Source: Cucumis sativus
Lineage: Eukaryota > Streptophyta > Magnoliopsida > Cucurbitales > Cucurbitaceae
Direction: 5' to 3'
Assembly: GCF_000004075.3 (NCBI RefSeq)
Contig: NC_026655.2
Location: forward strand, 6,696,001-6,760,000
Length of the DNA stretch: 64,000 nt
The first letter of the stretch is position 1. Each line of letters begins with the position of its first letter. This document shows positions 23,890 to 37,214 of the stretch, one piece after another. The position numbers and the translations under genes are program-made. The notes under the pieces were generated by a model. That model saw only the letters and a program-made list of their open reading frames with translations, did no database searches and was not told the DNA's origin.

Positions 23890-26800
23890 ATGGAAGACAG
23901 GTTGTTTCTTAAGCTGGCTTTCAATGCTTTTCTTCTCCAGCTGTTACTGCTTCTTCTACGTGAGTGTTCCCACCTTCTTTTTCTATGTTTTTCTATGTGG
24001 GCTTCACCTCTTTTTCCTCGATCCGTTGCCTTTTCTCGAGCTTTGTTGTTATTCTAGAGCTCAGGTTTTGGAAATTTTGTTCTGTTTGGGGAATGCCGTC
24101 TTTGTTTTCGTACAATGTTTCTTGGGTTTCAGAAAATAATAAGAATGTGCTTCGAAAATTTAACCGCTGTTAGATTCTGCTATGTGGTTGGTTACGTGCT
24201 CCATCTCTGTCCTTCTTTCTCCACAATCTTGATTTGCTTATTTCTTTGTTGTTCATTTTTGTATTTATTGGATAGGATAGATGAGCTTTCCATGGAATGA
24301 AACAGCTTTGAAAACCATATTTTGCTCTGTTATTATTAACTGAGCTTTTTTTTTTCTCTTCATCTCTCATTTAATTAACGGCTATAAATGATCAGTCATT
24401 CAGCTGTCATTGTTGAGCTAAAGGGTAGTATGCATATTCCTTTGGAGGAGACAAGCAAGATCTTGTTTGGTTTTCTTCTAAATTTATAACTCAAGCTTAT
24501 ATGGAAAATCTAGCGTCGTAATTTTACTCTATAATCTGGCATTTACGTTAACATGTTTGCTCAAAAGAAATTTGGAGCCGTGGTCTGGATTTTCTATCCT
24601 AATACGTTAATCTTAGTCTTGTTGTTTATGTAGAATACAAAAGTTTTTTTTTTTTACTGTGAATTGGGAGTGGTGATTTGAACCACGAACTTATTGGTCC
24701 TTATGTTGACTAGTACAAAAAATCTAATGTAACAAAAAATTGAGTGGGAAACAGAATTTTTGCATGAAAGGATATCCAAACCCAGAGCATGTATTTTGTC
24801 TCGTTGGCATAATGTTACTCGTAGTGTACGTGTTCGATTGCTGAGAAATCTATGCTCGATTTAATAGATTGTCACAAGGTTTACAAATGGAACAGTAACT
24901 GTGTTTGAAAAGTACAGAGAGAGCAAGTTCTTAAAGATGCGTATAAATATATTCATAGTATTCGAATAGTTAGCCGACCAGCCAAACGATTCAGTTCATC
25001 TCTGAAACTAGAATGATGATGTCATTTTACACTTCTGAACACCATTGTACAAGAAACTAGGAAAGGGTTATACTTATAATTTTTATGCAGTATAATGTCT
25101 TACTAGTTTTCTTGTTTCTTACTTTCCGTTATAGATTTCCATGAAACTAGCTGCCTCCCATCAACTTATCCAACACAGCATCTGTCAAATGAGAAACCAA
25201 TGGATGATATGTATCCTGAGATTGCTCCGAGTGGGAATCCAAAGCCATTCCTTCCTTTCCTTGCCCCTTCTCCATTGGTACCCTTCACAAATACCACCGT
25301 CCCAAAGTTATCAGGTTTATCATTTTTTATAATCAGTTTTAATCTATGATATACTTGATGTCGATTATTTTCTATTAGAGAGTTTCTAATCATTTCTATT
25401 AGTTCTTCTTTTCAATTTAATCTCTCATTTTCCTTACAGGACAATGTTTATTGAACTTTTCTGCAACTGAAACTTTGATGAGTATGACTGCTATAGATTG
25501 TTGGGCCCCTTTTGCAAAACAGATGGCCAACGTTATTTGTTGTCCACAGTTGGAAGCTACTCTTGCAATCCTTATTGGTCAGTCCAGTAAAGATACTAGT
25601 GTTCTTGCTTTAAATGGGACGCTTGCCAAATATTGCCTCTCAGATATTGAGCAGATTTTGGTGGGGCAGGGTGCAAGCGAACGTCTTAGACACATATGCA
25701 CAGTGCATCCAGCTAATCTCACTGAAGGATCTTGTCCAGCCAAAGATATTAGTGAATTTGAGACCACGGTTGATACTTCTAAGTTGCTTGCTGCGTGTAA
25801 TAAAATTGATCCTGTGAAAGAATGTTGCAATGCAATCTGTCAGAATGCCATTTCAGAAGCTGCTACAAAGATAGCAATGATATCCACTGATTTCTTGGGT
25901 ATGCCTGGATCTCAAGTCTTGCCTGAACAGTCAACTAGGGTTCGTGATTGTAAAACTATTGTCCTCAGATGGCTAGCAAGCAAACTTCACCCTGCTAATG
26001 CCAAGGAGGTTCTTAGAGTACTCTCCAATTGCAATGTTAATAAAGGTGAGCTTGGAAGTAAATTTTTTCAAACAGAGACTTCTGGAATTTAATCACTATT
26101 ATATTCATCTCAAATCTTTATGTATTTTTTGATCCTATGGTCAATTTCCTGTTTGGTCAATGCCTACAACTTTTTCAATTTTTTAAAGGTAGAGTTTGCT
26201 TCTCATCATATCTGCTCTGGTCTACAACATTATCATATATGCACGCACCTTCACTGTTTCCCTCTGTGTACTATTCTCAGTTTGTCCACTGGAATTCCCC
26301 GACATGAAATATGTTGCCGATGCTTGTGGGAATGCAATCTCTAACAAGACTGCATGCTGCCTGGCCATGGAAGGCTATGTAACACATCTGCAAAAGCAGA
26401 GCCTTGTTACCAACCTGCAAGCTTTGGATTGTGCTACAGCATTGGAAATGAAATTACGAAAGTCAAATATTACCAAGGATGTGTATGGCCTATGCCATAT
26501 AAGCCTTAAGGATTTCTCCCTTCAAGGTTTGTAAGCTTTTGTCCTCTTTTATTTCCAGATTTAAAGAATTCCTTCTTGAATACTTTCACATGAATTCTAA
26601 TACTTTTTTCCTTTCTTACCCATGTTTTAACTTGATAATGGATCTACAACTTTGGCATCTCAGTTGGAAATCAAGGTACTATTTCAAGACATACGTTCCT
26701 AACATATGCTAAAAATAGATAGTCATCATCTATAAAAATTTACTTATTCCATGTTCCTTCAAACTAACTTGTGATTTGGCCTTTGCTGGCTTAATAATTA

Positions 26801-27944
26801 TTAGAACACTTAACATTGGGCCTGTTTTTATGTTTTCTAACCATAAAAAGATTTAAGCTGATGCATAGATACCGAATGCTAATTATTAGTCAGTTTTGAA
26901 AATGCAAATGATTCATTCATTGCCTTCACATTCTCTTTCTGACTTATTATTATCCGTCTTGCCAGAGTTTGGATGCCTTCTACCAAGCCTTCCGTCAGAT
27001 GCCATATTTGATCCATCTTCAGGTATCAGCTTTGTTTGTGATCTAAATGACCATATTCCAGCTCCATGGTCTTCTACATCCCAAATGACGGCATCATCTT
27101 GCAATAAGAGTAAGTCACCTTTGTTTGTCTATTTATTTAAATATAAACCCTTAACCAGTTTTCCCATCTTTGAAAGGTTAATGTATCGTTTTCATAAATA
27201 GTTTAATTTCTAATTGCTCGCCTTTTTGGATTGCAGCTATCAAAATTCCTGCACTTCCTGCAGCAGCATCTGGTCAAACTGGTACAAAGTCTTCGACTAT
27301 CTTGAAAAGTAGTTTATTTCATAATTTCTTTTTCTTCCCCCCATTTTACGATATTTATTTTCTTGAGCCTATCTGTTGTTTATAAGCTCGTCTAGGTTCT
27401 ATGAAACCTACTGTTATACCACATAACTTCTATGAATAATAATCCCACCCACCAAACACAACTTATACAATTTTGAATTGCTTTAATTCATTTTTGACAC
27501 AATTATTCCACAAACACAGATTACAGAAATGCAGATTTTGCAACATGTTACTGTTTTTTCCTAATCGTACTAATTAATGCCCATTAGCATGTTCTTGAAT
27601 TGAAGTTTGAACTATATCCAGTATACAGAATTTAATACCATGCTTTAGGACCTGACATCTGACTCCTGAGGGTAATATAAGAGAAAAAAGTCTCTAGTGA
27701 ATCCATGAGAGTGATGTAGATATAGAGCCCAAGTCAAAAAATGCTTATTTTTGTTAGGTTGGTTGAGACATTCAATGTGCCTTTATGTTGAATATAAATC
27801 AGGTGCTGTGTGGGAACTATACTTTAATTACATTTTTCTATAGTTTCATGAATCTGAATTATTGCCTTGGCAGGCCTTTATAATGATGGTGTGGTACATC
27901 TCTTGCTCATTGCTTTCTCAGTGGCTCTCATGATGCTAATGTAA
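23890..27944 (+). CDS. GPI-anchored protein, At1g61900 type
   Basis: Coding exons: 23890-23959, 25135-25314, 25440-26045, 26281-26526, 26664-26675, 26966-27109, 27237-27281 and 27874-27944, in consistent phase, giving 457 residues. The N-terminus (MEDRLFLKLAF, then a Leu-rich core) is a signal peptide. Residues about 84-285 form a Cys-rich ectodomain with DCWAPFAKQMANVICCPQ and EFPDMKYVADACGNAIS; a second part has GCLLPSLPSDAIFD and ISFVCDLND. The C-terminus is hydrophobic (HLLLIAFSVALMMLM), as expected for GPI attachment. Length and motifs match the uncharacterised Arabidopsis protein At1g61900; I believe the Cys-rich part belongs to the SPARK domain group. It should sit on the outer face of the plasma membrane. 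Function is unknown. Exon 5 is a 12-nt microexon. The ATG was chosen because it opens the signal peptide and is followed by a GTGAGT donor. Confidence 0.9.
24637..24720 (-). mobile_element. tRNA-derived SINE-like fragment in intron 1
   Basis: On the minus strand it reads TAGTCAACATAAGG, then a box B-like GTGGTTCAAATCACC, and ends with an A-run (T-run on the plus strand at about 24643-24654). The GTCAACAT start and the box B resemble the copy at 59901-59960. It lies inside the first intron of the GPI-anchored protein gene. Confidence 0.4.
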
Positions 27945-28920
27945 CTTTTTTATTGCTCTCTTTGGAGAAGACTGTTTCAAGTCATCAAAGAAACAAGGTT
28001 GCCATTTCCATGAAGCTTATGACAAAGTCTTGTATCTTTAGAAGTTTGATCCTTGTGAATAGTTTTTTTAGATGTTCTGAATGTGGGAGAAATTGTAGTT
28101 GGGAAAATGGTTTCAAAATTCCTATTTGTTCATTCTTGCTTGTCAATGTAATAAGAAGAAAGTTTTGTAAAGATATATAGTAGGAAAGCTGAGCAGAGTG
28201 GTGCAGCGTTTGGGATCTCTTTGTATATTTGGATTACCATCAAAAGAAGCAAAGATGGTTTTGTTTTCCTTAATGTTATATGGTAACACTAATCATTATG
28301 TTGTGGTGGCTCAAGAATTGATATCCTTATGTTCCCTTTCACTATCAACTATAATTATCCCTAGGAGAAATTCTTTATGAAAATGTAAAGTTCTAATTTA
28401 ATGGTAAAACTAACAATTGACAGTAATTATTATATACTATTTTCTAGGTCAGTAAGTTTAATACTTGTGATTAAATCTATTCCCTCTCTTTCTTAGACGG
28501 ATGAATATTCGTTTGTTAAATTATAAAAATACTCTTAAATCTTAATTCTTGGAGTGCACTTCAGTGATGTTTTTAGATCTTAGGTCTTTTCATTATAATA
28601 ACAAATGGTAATTAACAATTGACATGAGTGATTATGTAGAATTATTGTTATCAGGTAGAACATTGACGTTTACAAATTAAATTTGTTATTGATTTCGACA
28701 TCATTTTAGTTGAAGTAAAACCACCAACTTCAAGTTCAAGTTCATTTCTATCTTTCATCTCTGGGGAAAAACTTTTCAATTCAGTTAAAAGGTATTTTTG
28801 TGGATCAATTTCAAAATTCAAGAGTTCATATAAATTTTTTCAAAATGTTTCAAGATTTGCAAGTATTTTTAATAATCTAACCAGAGAGTACTAAAAAAAA
28901 ACCAGAACTAATCTTCAAAA
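27945..28920 (+). other. 3' UTR of the GPI-protein gene and intergenic DNA
   Basis: The first 200-400 bases after the stop are less AT-rich and are probably 3' untranslated sequence. Open frames there show no similarity to known proteins. The remainder is ordinary AT-rich spacer. Confidence 0.45.
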
Positions 28921-29138
28921 GCAACTCCAAAACTACTTCTGAGAAGCACCATTAATCACAAAAGAGAGAAACTGTTTTACTAAATCTTTTTCCTTCATTT
29001 TCATTCCCTTTTTTCATCAGAAGACAGCTCTCCATCCATGGAAACAAAAATCTCAACAGCCAACTTCTCTCTTCAAACACAGAAACTTCACAAAACAAAG
29101 AGAAGAATACAAACATAAAGAATAAAATCCTAATCAAC

Positions 29139-29483
29139 TCAAGCAACCAAAGCAGTAGGAAAGTTCAAAGTTTCCACCTTTGTTTTTCCAAACAAACTTT
29201 TACAACTTCTAAGCTGTCCAAATTGGTTGCAAATCCCAATTCTTGCCGTTGAAAAACTCATTGCCATTGTCTTCTTCATCTTCTTCCACCTTCTTCCCAT
29301 CCTCAACTTAAACTTCCTTATTCTGATTCTTAGACATGAAGGTCTTCTCTTACTGCCATTACTTGCTTGCTCCATTATCTTGTAAATCAAGAACTGAGCT
29401 TGTCTATGCTTTTTCTCATCTGGGTCTTCCTTCTCCATCTTCGAATAACCACCATTTCTCCTTACTGTCATTAAAACACTCAT
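29139..29483 (-). CDS. Small basic plant protein of unknown function
   Basis: A single exon of 114 residues starting at an ATG (MSVLMTVRRNGGY). An internal Met (MEKEDPDEKKHRQAQF) is a possible alternative start. The middle is strongly basic: RIRIRKFKLRMGRRWKKMKK, followed by MSFSTARIGICNQFGQLRSC. Basic 'MGRR-KK-RK' helices followed by 'S-AR-GI-KQ' recur in small uncharacterised plant proteins, so I take this as real. I know of no function. A strong TATA box (TATAAAAG on the minus strand, 29595-29602) lies about 110 bp upstream, which supports expression. There is no signal peptide or membrane segment. Confidence 0.6.
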   Translation of the reverse strand: MSVLMTVRRNGGYSKMEKEDPDEKKHRQAQFLIYKIMEQASNGSKRRPSCLRIRIRKFKLRMGRRWKKMKKTMAMSFSTARIGICNQFGQLRSCKSLFGKTKVETLNFPTALVA

Positions 29484-29594
29484 GTTTTTCCTCTGCTAAA
29501 ACAGAGCCTTTCAAAAACAGAGGAACTCCTAAACAAAAATGGTAGGAAGTTCAGTTAGAATCAAACACATAGATTCATTTCACAATGGCTAATC

Positions 29595-29602
29595 CTTTTA
29601 TA
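29595..29602 (-). promoter_or_regulatory. TATA box of the small basic protein gene
   Basis: TATAAAAG on the minus strand, about 110 bp before the ATG at 29483, a close match to the plant consensus. Confidence 0.5.
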
Positions 29603-29639
29603 TTCATGAAAAGAATGAGAGAGAAAGGAATGTAACTTG

Positions 29640-32400
29640 CTTTGATTTGTTAAATCAAAGAAAAAGTTAAAACAGAGGAAACCGTCCATGCGTCATTCTT
29701 TTCTCAGCGAAAACCTACTCTTATTGTTTTATAAATGTATATTTTATTAAGGTTTTCTAAGTTTAATATTTTTAAGATAAGACTTGAATCCTATGGTGAG
29801 ATTAAATAAAATCAAAACTCTGTTTAATTAGAGTTGTGACAAAATGGATCGTGTGTAGCTGAATTATTGTGGTGCCATTTTAGAGGTTTCTTCTTGTAAT
29901 TCTATAGTGGTTGAACAATTTATTATATTAAATAAGGTTCAACTTTCTTTAAATATCTTGAAAGTGTGTGGAGAATTGAAAATTAAAAATAACAATGTCA
30001 ACTATTTATGGGACTCAATAAATATACATCCATATTTTGAAATATATTCAAATAAACCAAAACAAAATATATTCTTACTTATAGAATTTGAATACAAATC
30101 TCTTAACCCTTAGTACTTACTAATGACAATTGAGTTATGTTATTGTTAACACGTAAACTTATTTGTTTAACTGTTATCTACAGAAATAGCAAAGCAGACA
30201 AATAAAAGAAACTACCCAAATCAAAATGATAGTCTGCTATTTTGGACTGCAATATTTATTTTGTTCATTTTTTATCAATCTCTAAACTAAAATAAGACAA
30301 GAAAAGAATTTCGAATGGAGTCATTGTGTAAAGCATGTGATTGAATAGACAGAATAATGATACTTCTGGAAACACATAAACTAATGCATTATTTGGTATA
30401 ACTCATGGTTTGGCATTGAAGAAAAGCATATAATAAACTGAATAATTTATTGTAAGAAACTATGAACCAGCTGCCAATAGAGGCAATAAGTAAGCCAAGC
30501 CGTCCGAATGAAGAGACAATGAACCCATGTGGCAATATTTAATTAGCCGAATTGGTCACCAGCTGGTGAGATTAAAAAGTCAACAGATCGGACGTGTGAA
30601 GGCTGTCATGTGTAGAACAGACAGAGACCTGGCCGATGCCTGCAGGTTTCTTGAAGAGTCAGTAGAACTGTTGAAAATGTTTGATAAATGACTTCTACTT
30701 TCATTTATTCAGTTTCCATTGTTAAGACTGATTCAATGTGGCTTTCATGTTTGGATCATCTATCTTCACACTGCTGTGATATTACTCCTGCTACAATTCT
30801 AATGAATCCGAATCATGTTCTAACTTGATCATGTTCGCAAAATCATTTTTCCATATGATGCTTTGCTACTTACATCACACCATTATGAAAGCGACAATGA
30901 AAAAAGCAAGAAAAAATGTAAATAGTGAAACAATCTATATAGAAATTTACGTGGTTTACTAATAGTATAACAACTATATTCATGAGTAGAAGAAAACAAC
31001 AGTTCATTATTAGAGGAAATTATTTGTAGCACAGAACGTCTTTATGTTTAGAAGTTTTATTTATAGAGTGCTCTTCTAGATTCTGGTCAAACTCATAAAT
31101 AATGCACAAATGAAAACAAATTAGATTTCAAGAACTTTAATTATTAAATAACAGATTCAAGGTATTCCGGTACATATTTTGATACTAAATGACATTGGAG
31201 ATCTCACATCTCTTCGTAATTTATCATATTTTTCACTTCAAATTAAACTAAGGTAAATGGTTCAATGTGAAACAATATTAGTATTCTTACCACCCATCTT
31301 AGTATTAAAGATATTGACTTGGAAATAAAAGTTTATGCCCCATGTTCAATAAGAATGGAGCATAGGATCCTCAACCATTAATATACATTACTTTTTTCCA
31401 CAATGAATCGTTCACAATAAGTTCATGAGGAACATAAAAAAATGAAAGTTGACCAAATGATAGAGCTTTCAGCATCAGATTCCAGACTAGAATTATATAT
31501 TTTTGACAAACAAAGCACGCTCTTGGGCTTCGTATTTTGTATTTGCTTTTTTCTTCAACCATGTCATCTGCAGGCATGCTTCTTATTTTTTTCAAATAAA
31601 CAACCAAAGTTAGTGAAAGGATGATGTCTGTTTGATGCTTAAGGGCTTAATGATATTATATTTACTTCCTAAGGCATTGACTTTTGAGTATGTTGATGCT
31701 TGCAATGACACAGACAAGTAACATTGGATCTGTCAAGAAAGATTATGTGTTTATTTCAATGTACATGTCAACATTATTGTTGATTAATATTTGTTGTAGA
31801 CTTTAGTAAAGAAGAAGCATGTTGATTGTTTTGTTACAAGCCTGTTAGACAGGATTTGATTACAAGATGGCATCTAGATTCTTGTAGAATTGCTTGGATG
31901 GATATTGGATAATGTTCTGCTCTGTTCAATTTCTTTAGGGTTTAAAAACACTAGATTCGTGAATCCTTTCCAGATAAATTGAATCTAGGCCAGCTATGTC
32001 TTATCTCTACCCAATTAATGACAACCAATTTGATATATGTATCAACAATTTAGTTTTTAAGCGGAGTTTTCATTTAGTTAAGGTAGATGAGATATGCATG
32101 CAAACTTAGAAGTCAAATTCCTTGGAGTTGATGTCAAACCATATCTATCAAAATGTAAACAATCTTAAGAGATGAACAGATTATTAGTAAGTGAAAATTT
32201 TATATATGAACAAGTCTGTCTCCCAGACCGAACTGAAGCTAGTAACTGCCTACTACAAGTTGATTGAACACTCAAAACTATTTACATTCTGCTTCTGCTT
32301 TTTAGAGGCAGAAGTATATAGTCCAAGCAGGAAGATGAAAGCTTGTGGGACCGATTGTGCTAAATAATCTAATCTTTCTCAAGATGATCTAACCTTTAAA
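29640..32400. other. Intergenic DNA
   Basis: No gene is recognised. A GC-richer island at about 30460-30660 contains several CAGCTG-type words and a GCC-rich stretch. Open frames near 31371-31624 resemble nothing known. The last few hundred bases are probably the 3' UTR and downstream flank of SUFB. Confidence 0.5.
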
Positions 32401-32417
32401 TATTTCTTGGTTTCAAC

Positions 32418-35400
32418 CTAACCCACTGATCCTTCAAGTTTCAAGCTCATGAGTTGGTTCACCTCGGCACCAAATTCATCAGGTAGCTCGTTGAAGACAT
32501 CACGACAGAATCCAGATATCATGGCAGCCATGGCCTTCTCATAGTCTATTCCTCTCTGCTGAAAATAAAACAACTGATCTTCACCAATCTTGGAGGTACT
32601 GGCTTCATGTTCAATGCGAGCTGTGGGATTCTTCACCTGTTAGAAACGAGATTCTGAGTTATTTTGATGACTAGGAGAATTTGAGAAGTAAAATTAGTAC
32701 AAATTTTATAAGGTTTGCTCATCCCAAGAATTTCATCTTCCAGCAGTTTTTGGCTTATCCCTACAAGGCTAGCCTACACATATGTTTTTACTACTAACAA
32801 ACATTTTCTCCTTTATTACAGGCTTCTTTTTTTCCATTACTGCAATTTTCGAGTTTCAAAATCAGTTCACACACCTCTCAACGGATCATACTAGGCAAGC
32901 ATTTGATCCAAGAACGAGAAAAAACAACGATAATAAGAAGCCCCACAGACCTACACCAAACACAGGGTTCTAGAGTCTATCTAGATTCTATACAAGCACT
33001 TCTTCAAAACTGACAAGGATAAAGAACCCTCTATTAAAAGAAACAAATAAAATATAAGTATACCCTCAATCTCATATCAAGTATATGTACTCAAAATTTT
33101 CTAATGATGAAGAAAACTACGTCAAGAATGCCATTTTGAATAAACAGAGGCATATAAGGATTCAAAATGAGTTTAAGCTGCCCTTCTGTGTCAAGTCTTT
33201 AAGTCGTGCAATCAAAACAAGCACTTGATTGAAAAAGATGGCAGCAAATGCATGAAAAGATTTTCGTTTTCTGGAGAAATTTCAGAGAAACCTTGCTATT
33301 ACTTCCAAATTGTTTTCTCATAGAAAGGCAAACTGATAGAACACTGATATAGTGTCTATGTTTATGGATATCTCAGTGAAATTACAATATGAAACTATTG
33401 AGATTCAGTACAGAATGAATCACGATTACAAGCTCTCAATAACAAACAAACAATAAACAAACCAAGAATAATTGAAATGCTGATAAGGAGAAAAGGAACC
33501 CTAAACCTCTGCCCCTTCCTTTCTTCCAAGGAATGTTGCACTCTTCACTTAACCAAAAAATGCACACCCTTCCCTCTTTCCCATTTGCCCTCTTATACAA
33601 CATATTTCTAACTAACTGTGGTCCCCTATCTCCCTCCCTCACTGCCTAAGTTCCCTTCACACGTGCTTCCTCTCTCTTACCCATTCTGCTATATTGTAGA
33701 ATAATAGGATGTCTATCACAAACATTCACTGGTTACTTGTTCGTCGGTGGCTTTAACTTTCAAGAAAAACAGTTGAGATCAGTTTTAAAAAGGTGATTTT
33801 TTGTTTTTTGGACAAAGGTGCAAGTAGAATAGGTTAGTGATGTAGTTATGAGAGAAGCTTCTGAGAGATTGCTGTTTCAAAAAGAGTAGTCAAATGGTCA
33901 TTTGAGACTCTTTGAACTGTTGGTATAGTACAAAAATCTTGAGATCAAATGTTTAGGTTGTATGGTGTTTTCCAAGACTTGGCCAATAGGACAAAAACTC
34001 AGTTCACCACTTCTCTTTAAACTTCCAATATGGGATTTGATATATATTCATAATGCACATGCAACACACCATGCATATAAATGGATAAGGGGAGCACGAT
34101 TGCAGGTTTAAGTCCTTGGGAGCCCTTATGTATATCTTGTATTTGTGATTGGACTTTCTAGTCCGAATTCTATGATAGATAACCCTTAGCACTACTGTGT
34201 CTAGTAACCCCACCACCACACACATACACAAACCCAAGAAGAAAGGGGAATACAATACAATAAAAGATCATCAGCCATCCAGGTACATAATGAAACCAAG
34301 GGTAACCGTAAACATTTTTAATTAAAGATGTGAAAACAAACGAACCATAACATCAAAGGGAATTACCTGGATGTATGGATAAGTGTTGGCAGCAGCATTG
34401 TCGCCAATGAGCATTGAATCACATTGTGATGAGTTTTTAGCATTGTCTGCTTTGGATTGAACCTGAACAAGCCCCCTGTAACAGTTCCTTGAGTTTCCAG
34501 CAGAAATTCCTTTTGAGATAATTCTACTTCTTGTATTCTTTCCTTTATGAATCATCTTTGTACCCGTGTCTGCTTGTTGATAATTATTCGTCAGTGCTAC
34601 TGAATAGAACTCACCAACAGTATCATCTCCCTCCAAAACAACACTGGGATACTTCCAAGTAATCGCAGAACCTGTTTCAACTTGTGTCCAAGATATCTTA
34701 GAACGATCCCCAGCACACAGGCCACGCTTTGTTACAAAATTATACACCCCTCCCTTTCCTTCTTCGTCACCAGCATACCAGTTCTGAACAGTGGAGTACT
34801 TAATCTGTGCTCCTTCAGCACAATACAATTCAACCACCGCAGCATGAAGCTGATTTCTATCATAGGAAGGCGCTGTACATCCCTCCAAATACTCTACAAA
34901 ACTCCTGTCATCAGCAACAATCAAAGTTCTCTCAAATTGTCCAGTTTCCAAAGCATTGATTCGGAAATAAGTGGAAATCTGCATCGGACACTTTGTGTCC
35001 TTGGGTATATAACAAAACGATCCATCACTGAACACCGCCGAGTTCAATGCAGCATAAAAGTTGTCCTCGCTCGGCACAACTCTCCCCAAGTACTTTCTAA
35101 CTAAATCAGGATATTCCTTAATTGCCTCTGATATCGAACAGAAAATTACACCTGCTTTTTCCAGCGTCTTCCTATGAGTAGTAGCAATTGAAACACTATC
35201 TAGAACAGCATCAACCGCAACATTAGCTAGACGGTTGCGTTCATTTAATGGAACCCCAAGCCTATCAAAATACATAAGCAGCTCCGGGTCCGCCTCATCA
35301 AGGCTATTCAAAGTGGGTTTCTTCTTAGGGGCAGAATAATAACAAACATCTTGAAAATCAATCGGTGGGTATCGATTATCAGACCACGTGGGTTCTTTCA

Positions 35401-35812
35401 TCTTCAAGAATTTCTCAAAAGCATTCAACCGAAACTCAAGCATCCAATCGGGTTCTTCTTTTAGGGACGAAATCAATCGAATTGTTTCCTTGGAAAGCCC
35501 TTTTGGGATTGAAAACGAATCGATGTCCACAGTAAACCCAAATTTCCTATCGTAATCGCGATTACGAAGAATATCCTGAATTTTCTCATCAGTAGTGGTA
35601 GAAGACGGAGAAGACTTACCTTGAGAAATCGGACCGGAGTTGGCAGTTTTGGGATCGTATCCAACATCTGCTCGGACCCTGAAAGGCTTCGACTTGGAAA
35701 TCTTCAGGTTAGCGATTCTGGGACTGTGAAGCTTTGGGATTGCGTCTTTATGTAATTCCCAAGTGGGGTTATGAGGAAAGCGTGAAATTCCATTAGCTAA
35801 GAGAGAAGCCAT
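32418..35812 (-). CDS. SUFB: Chloroplast Fe-S cluster scaffold SUFB (ABCI8)
   Basis: Two coding exons, 34367-35812 and 32418-32636, joined at codon boundary [14 protein letters not shown], give 554 residues, close to Arabidopsis SUFB/ABCI8. Residues 1-48 are rich in Ser, Lys and Arg and end near FRVRADV, a plastid transit peptide. The mature part carries SufB hallmarks: [26 protein letters not shown], the parallel beta-helix core ([18 protein letters not shown]), the scaffold-cysteine motif QCDSMLIG, and, in exon 2, the [16 protein letters not shown] motif with the Glu-His-Glu used in the SufBCD complex. With SUFC and SUFD it assembles [Fe-S] clusters in the stroma for photosystem I and other plastid proteins. 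The intron of about 1.73 kb is unusually long for this window. The start is the only ATG that gives the transit peptide. Confidence 0.97.
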
Positions 35813-36690
35813 GGATGAAAGATAGAGGGGGAGAGAGAGGAGAGTCGATGCGCAGCAAAAATCGGTGGCCTAGGCGAAGCTAAAAAGAGTAATATTTTCT
35901 GGCCATAAGTTTTGTTAGAACATCTTCAACAAATGGCAATTGGAAACGATATGTCATGTGGGCAACACGAGCCTTGAGATTACTGGATATCAATGGCCAC
36001 ACCGAAAGAGAAAGAAAACCCCAAGACGCAAGTACAATTTTAAATTAAAATTTAGTATCTATAATTCTAAATATTATAATTAAAACTGATAAGATTTTTT
36101 ATAAGGCAATTTTACTATTCTATTGATAAAGATGTTATCAAATTATTGAATTGATTTTATATATAGACTTAAATCTAACTTTCTACCGAATTAAACCAAT
36201 TTTGTAATTTTAGACTAGATACAGCATTGTTTATGCCTAAAGCTACTATTCTTGATTTCAAGATCAGTAGATCAGTAATGTGCATCAGAGAATTCTATTA
36301 TACTTATGTTGACATTTCAGACATCTAAAGCTCTGCATCGATGTATCAGAACTAAAAGAACCAAAAGGTTGATAGCCCGTCTGTTTTTGTTTTTTAATTT
36401 AATTTAAGATAAAATAGGTGAGTTTGTATCTAATGCAACTTTAAACAAAAAAAAAAAACTTGTTATGAAAGTTGTGAAGGAAAAAGAAAAAACTTTAACA
36501 AAATCCATTTTGTATTAAAAAAAAGGAAAGAAAACAAAATGAATTACCAAACATATATAAAAACAGAAACAAAAAATTAAAATAGGGTACCAGACGGGAC
36601 CTAGAGAATTGTCCAATGGTAAATCAAACAATAAAAACCATTACCATCAAACATAAATTAACCGCAACAAAATCTTACAAACTAAATAAG
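35813..36690. other. SUFB upstream region and spacer
   Basis: It contains the promoter and 5' leader of SUFB (GA-rich on the plus strand just above the ATG). The rest, to about 36690, is AT-rich spacer. The 3' UTR of the next gene probably begins near 36700-36900. No clear TATA box is visible. Confidence 0.45.
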
Positions 36691-37214
36691 GTTGAAAAGT
36701 AGTAATCCTAAGTCAAGACCCACATGGAAAAGTGTTCATACCACAGCCATACAATTCAATAAAATAGGACAATATAGTTGTAGCACAATTTTCACAAGTA
36801 CTGAAGAAAACAGAAACGGAAAAAACAAAAACAAAACACAACCCCACAGCGGCCATAAATTTGCTAGGGATGAATTACTTGTCAGTGTTTAAATCAGTAT
36901 AAAATGCAATACTCATAAGCAAAGGCAAAAAGCCTCCAGATTCTCTCTCATCAAAAGACCAAAAATGTAGTGATAGAAAATAAACGACACAGAGTCGTAA
37001 TAAAACTTCTGCGGGATAACATAATAATAAATAAAAAAGAAAAGATGTCTCATGTCATCAAAGAGTTTAGGTAGAACAGAAAATAGGAAAAGGATGAGTT
37101 CTTCAGAATGGATGTAATGGGAGGGTGAAATAACTTTGCCAAAATCTTTAACCATCATATCCCCGGGAGATTCGGTAGGGGAGCGGCCACGGCAGAGTAA
37201 ACAAAACTTCAAAT

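Noticed and set aside
34682-35104. Plus-strand open frame of 140 residues
   Set aside because: It lies opposite SUFB exon 1, whose sequence is clearly conserved; composition and content look like a mirror of that gene.
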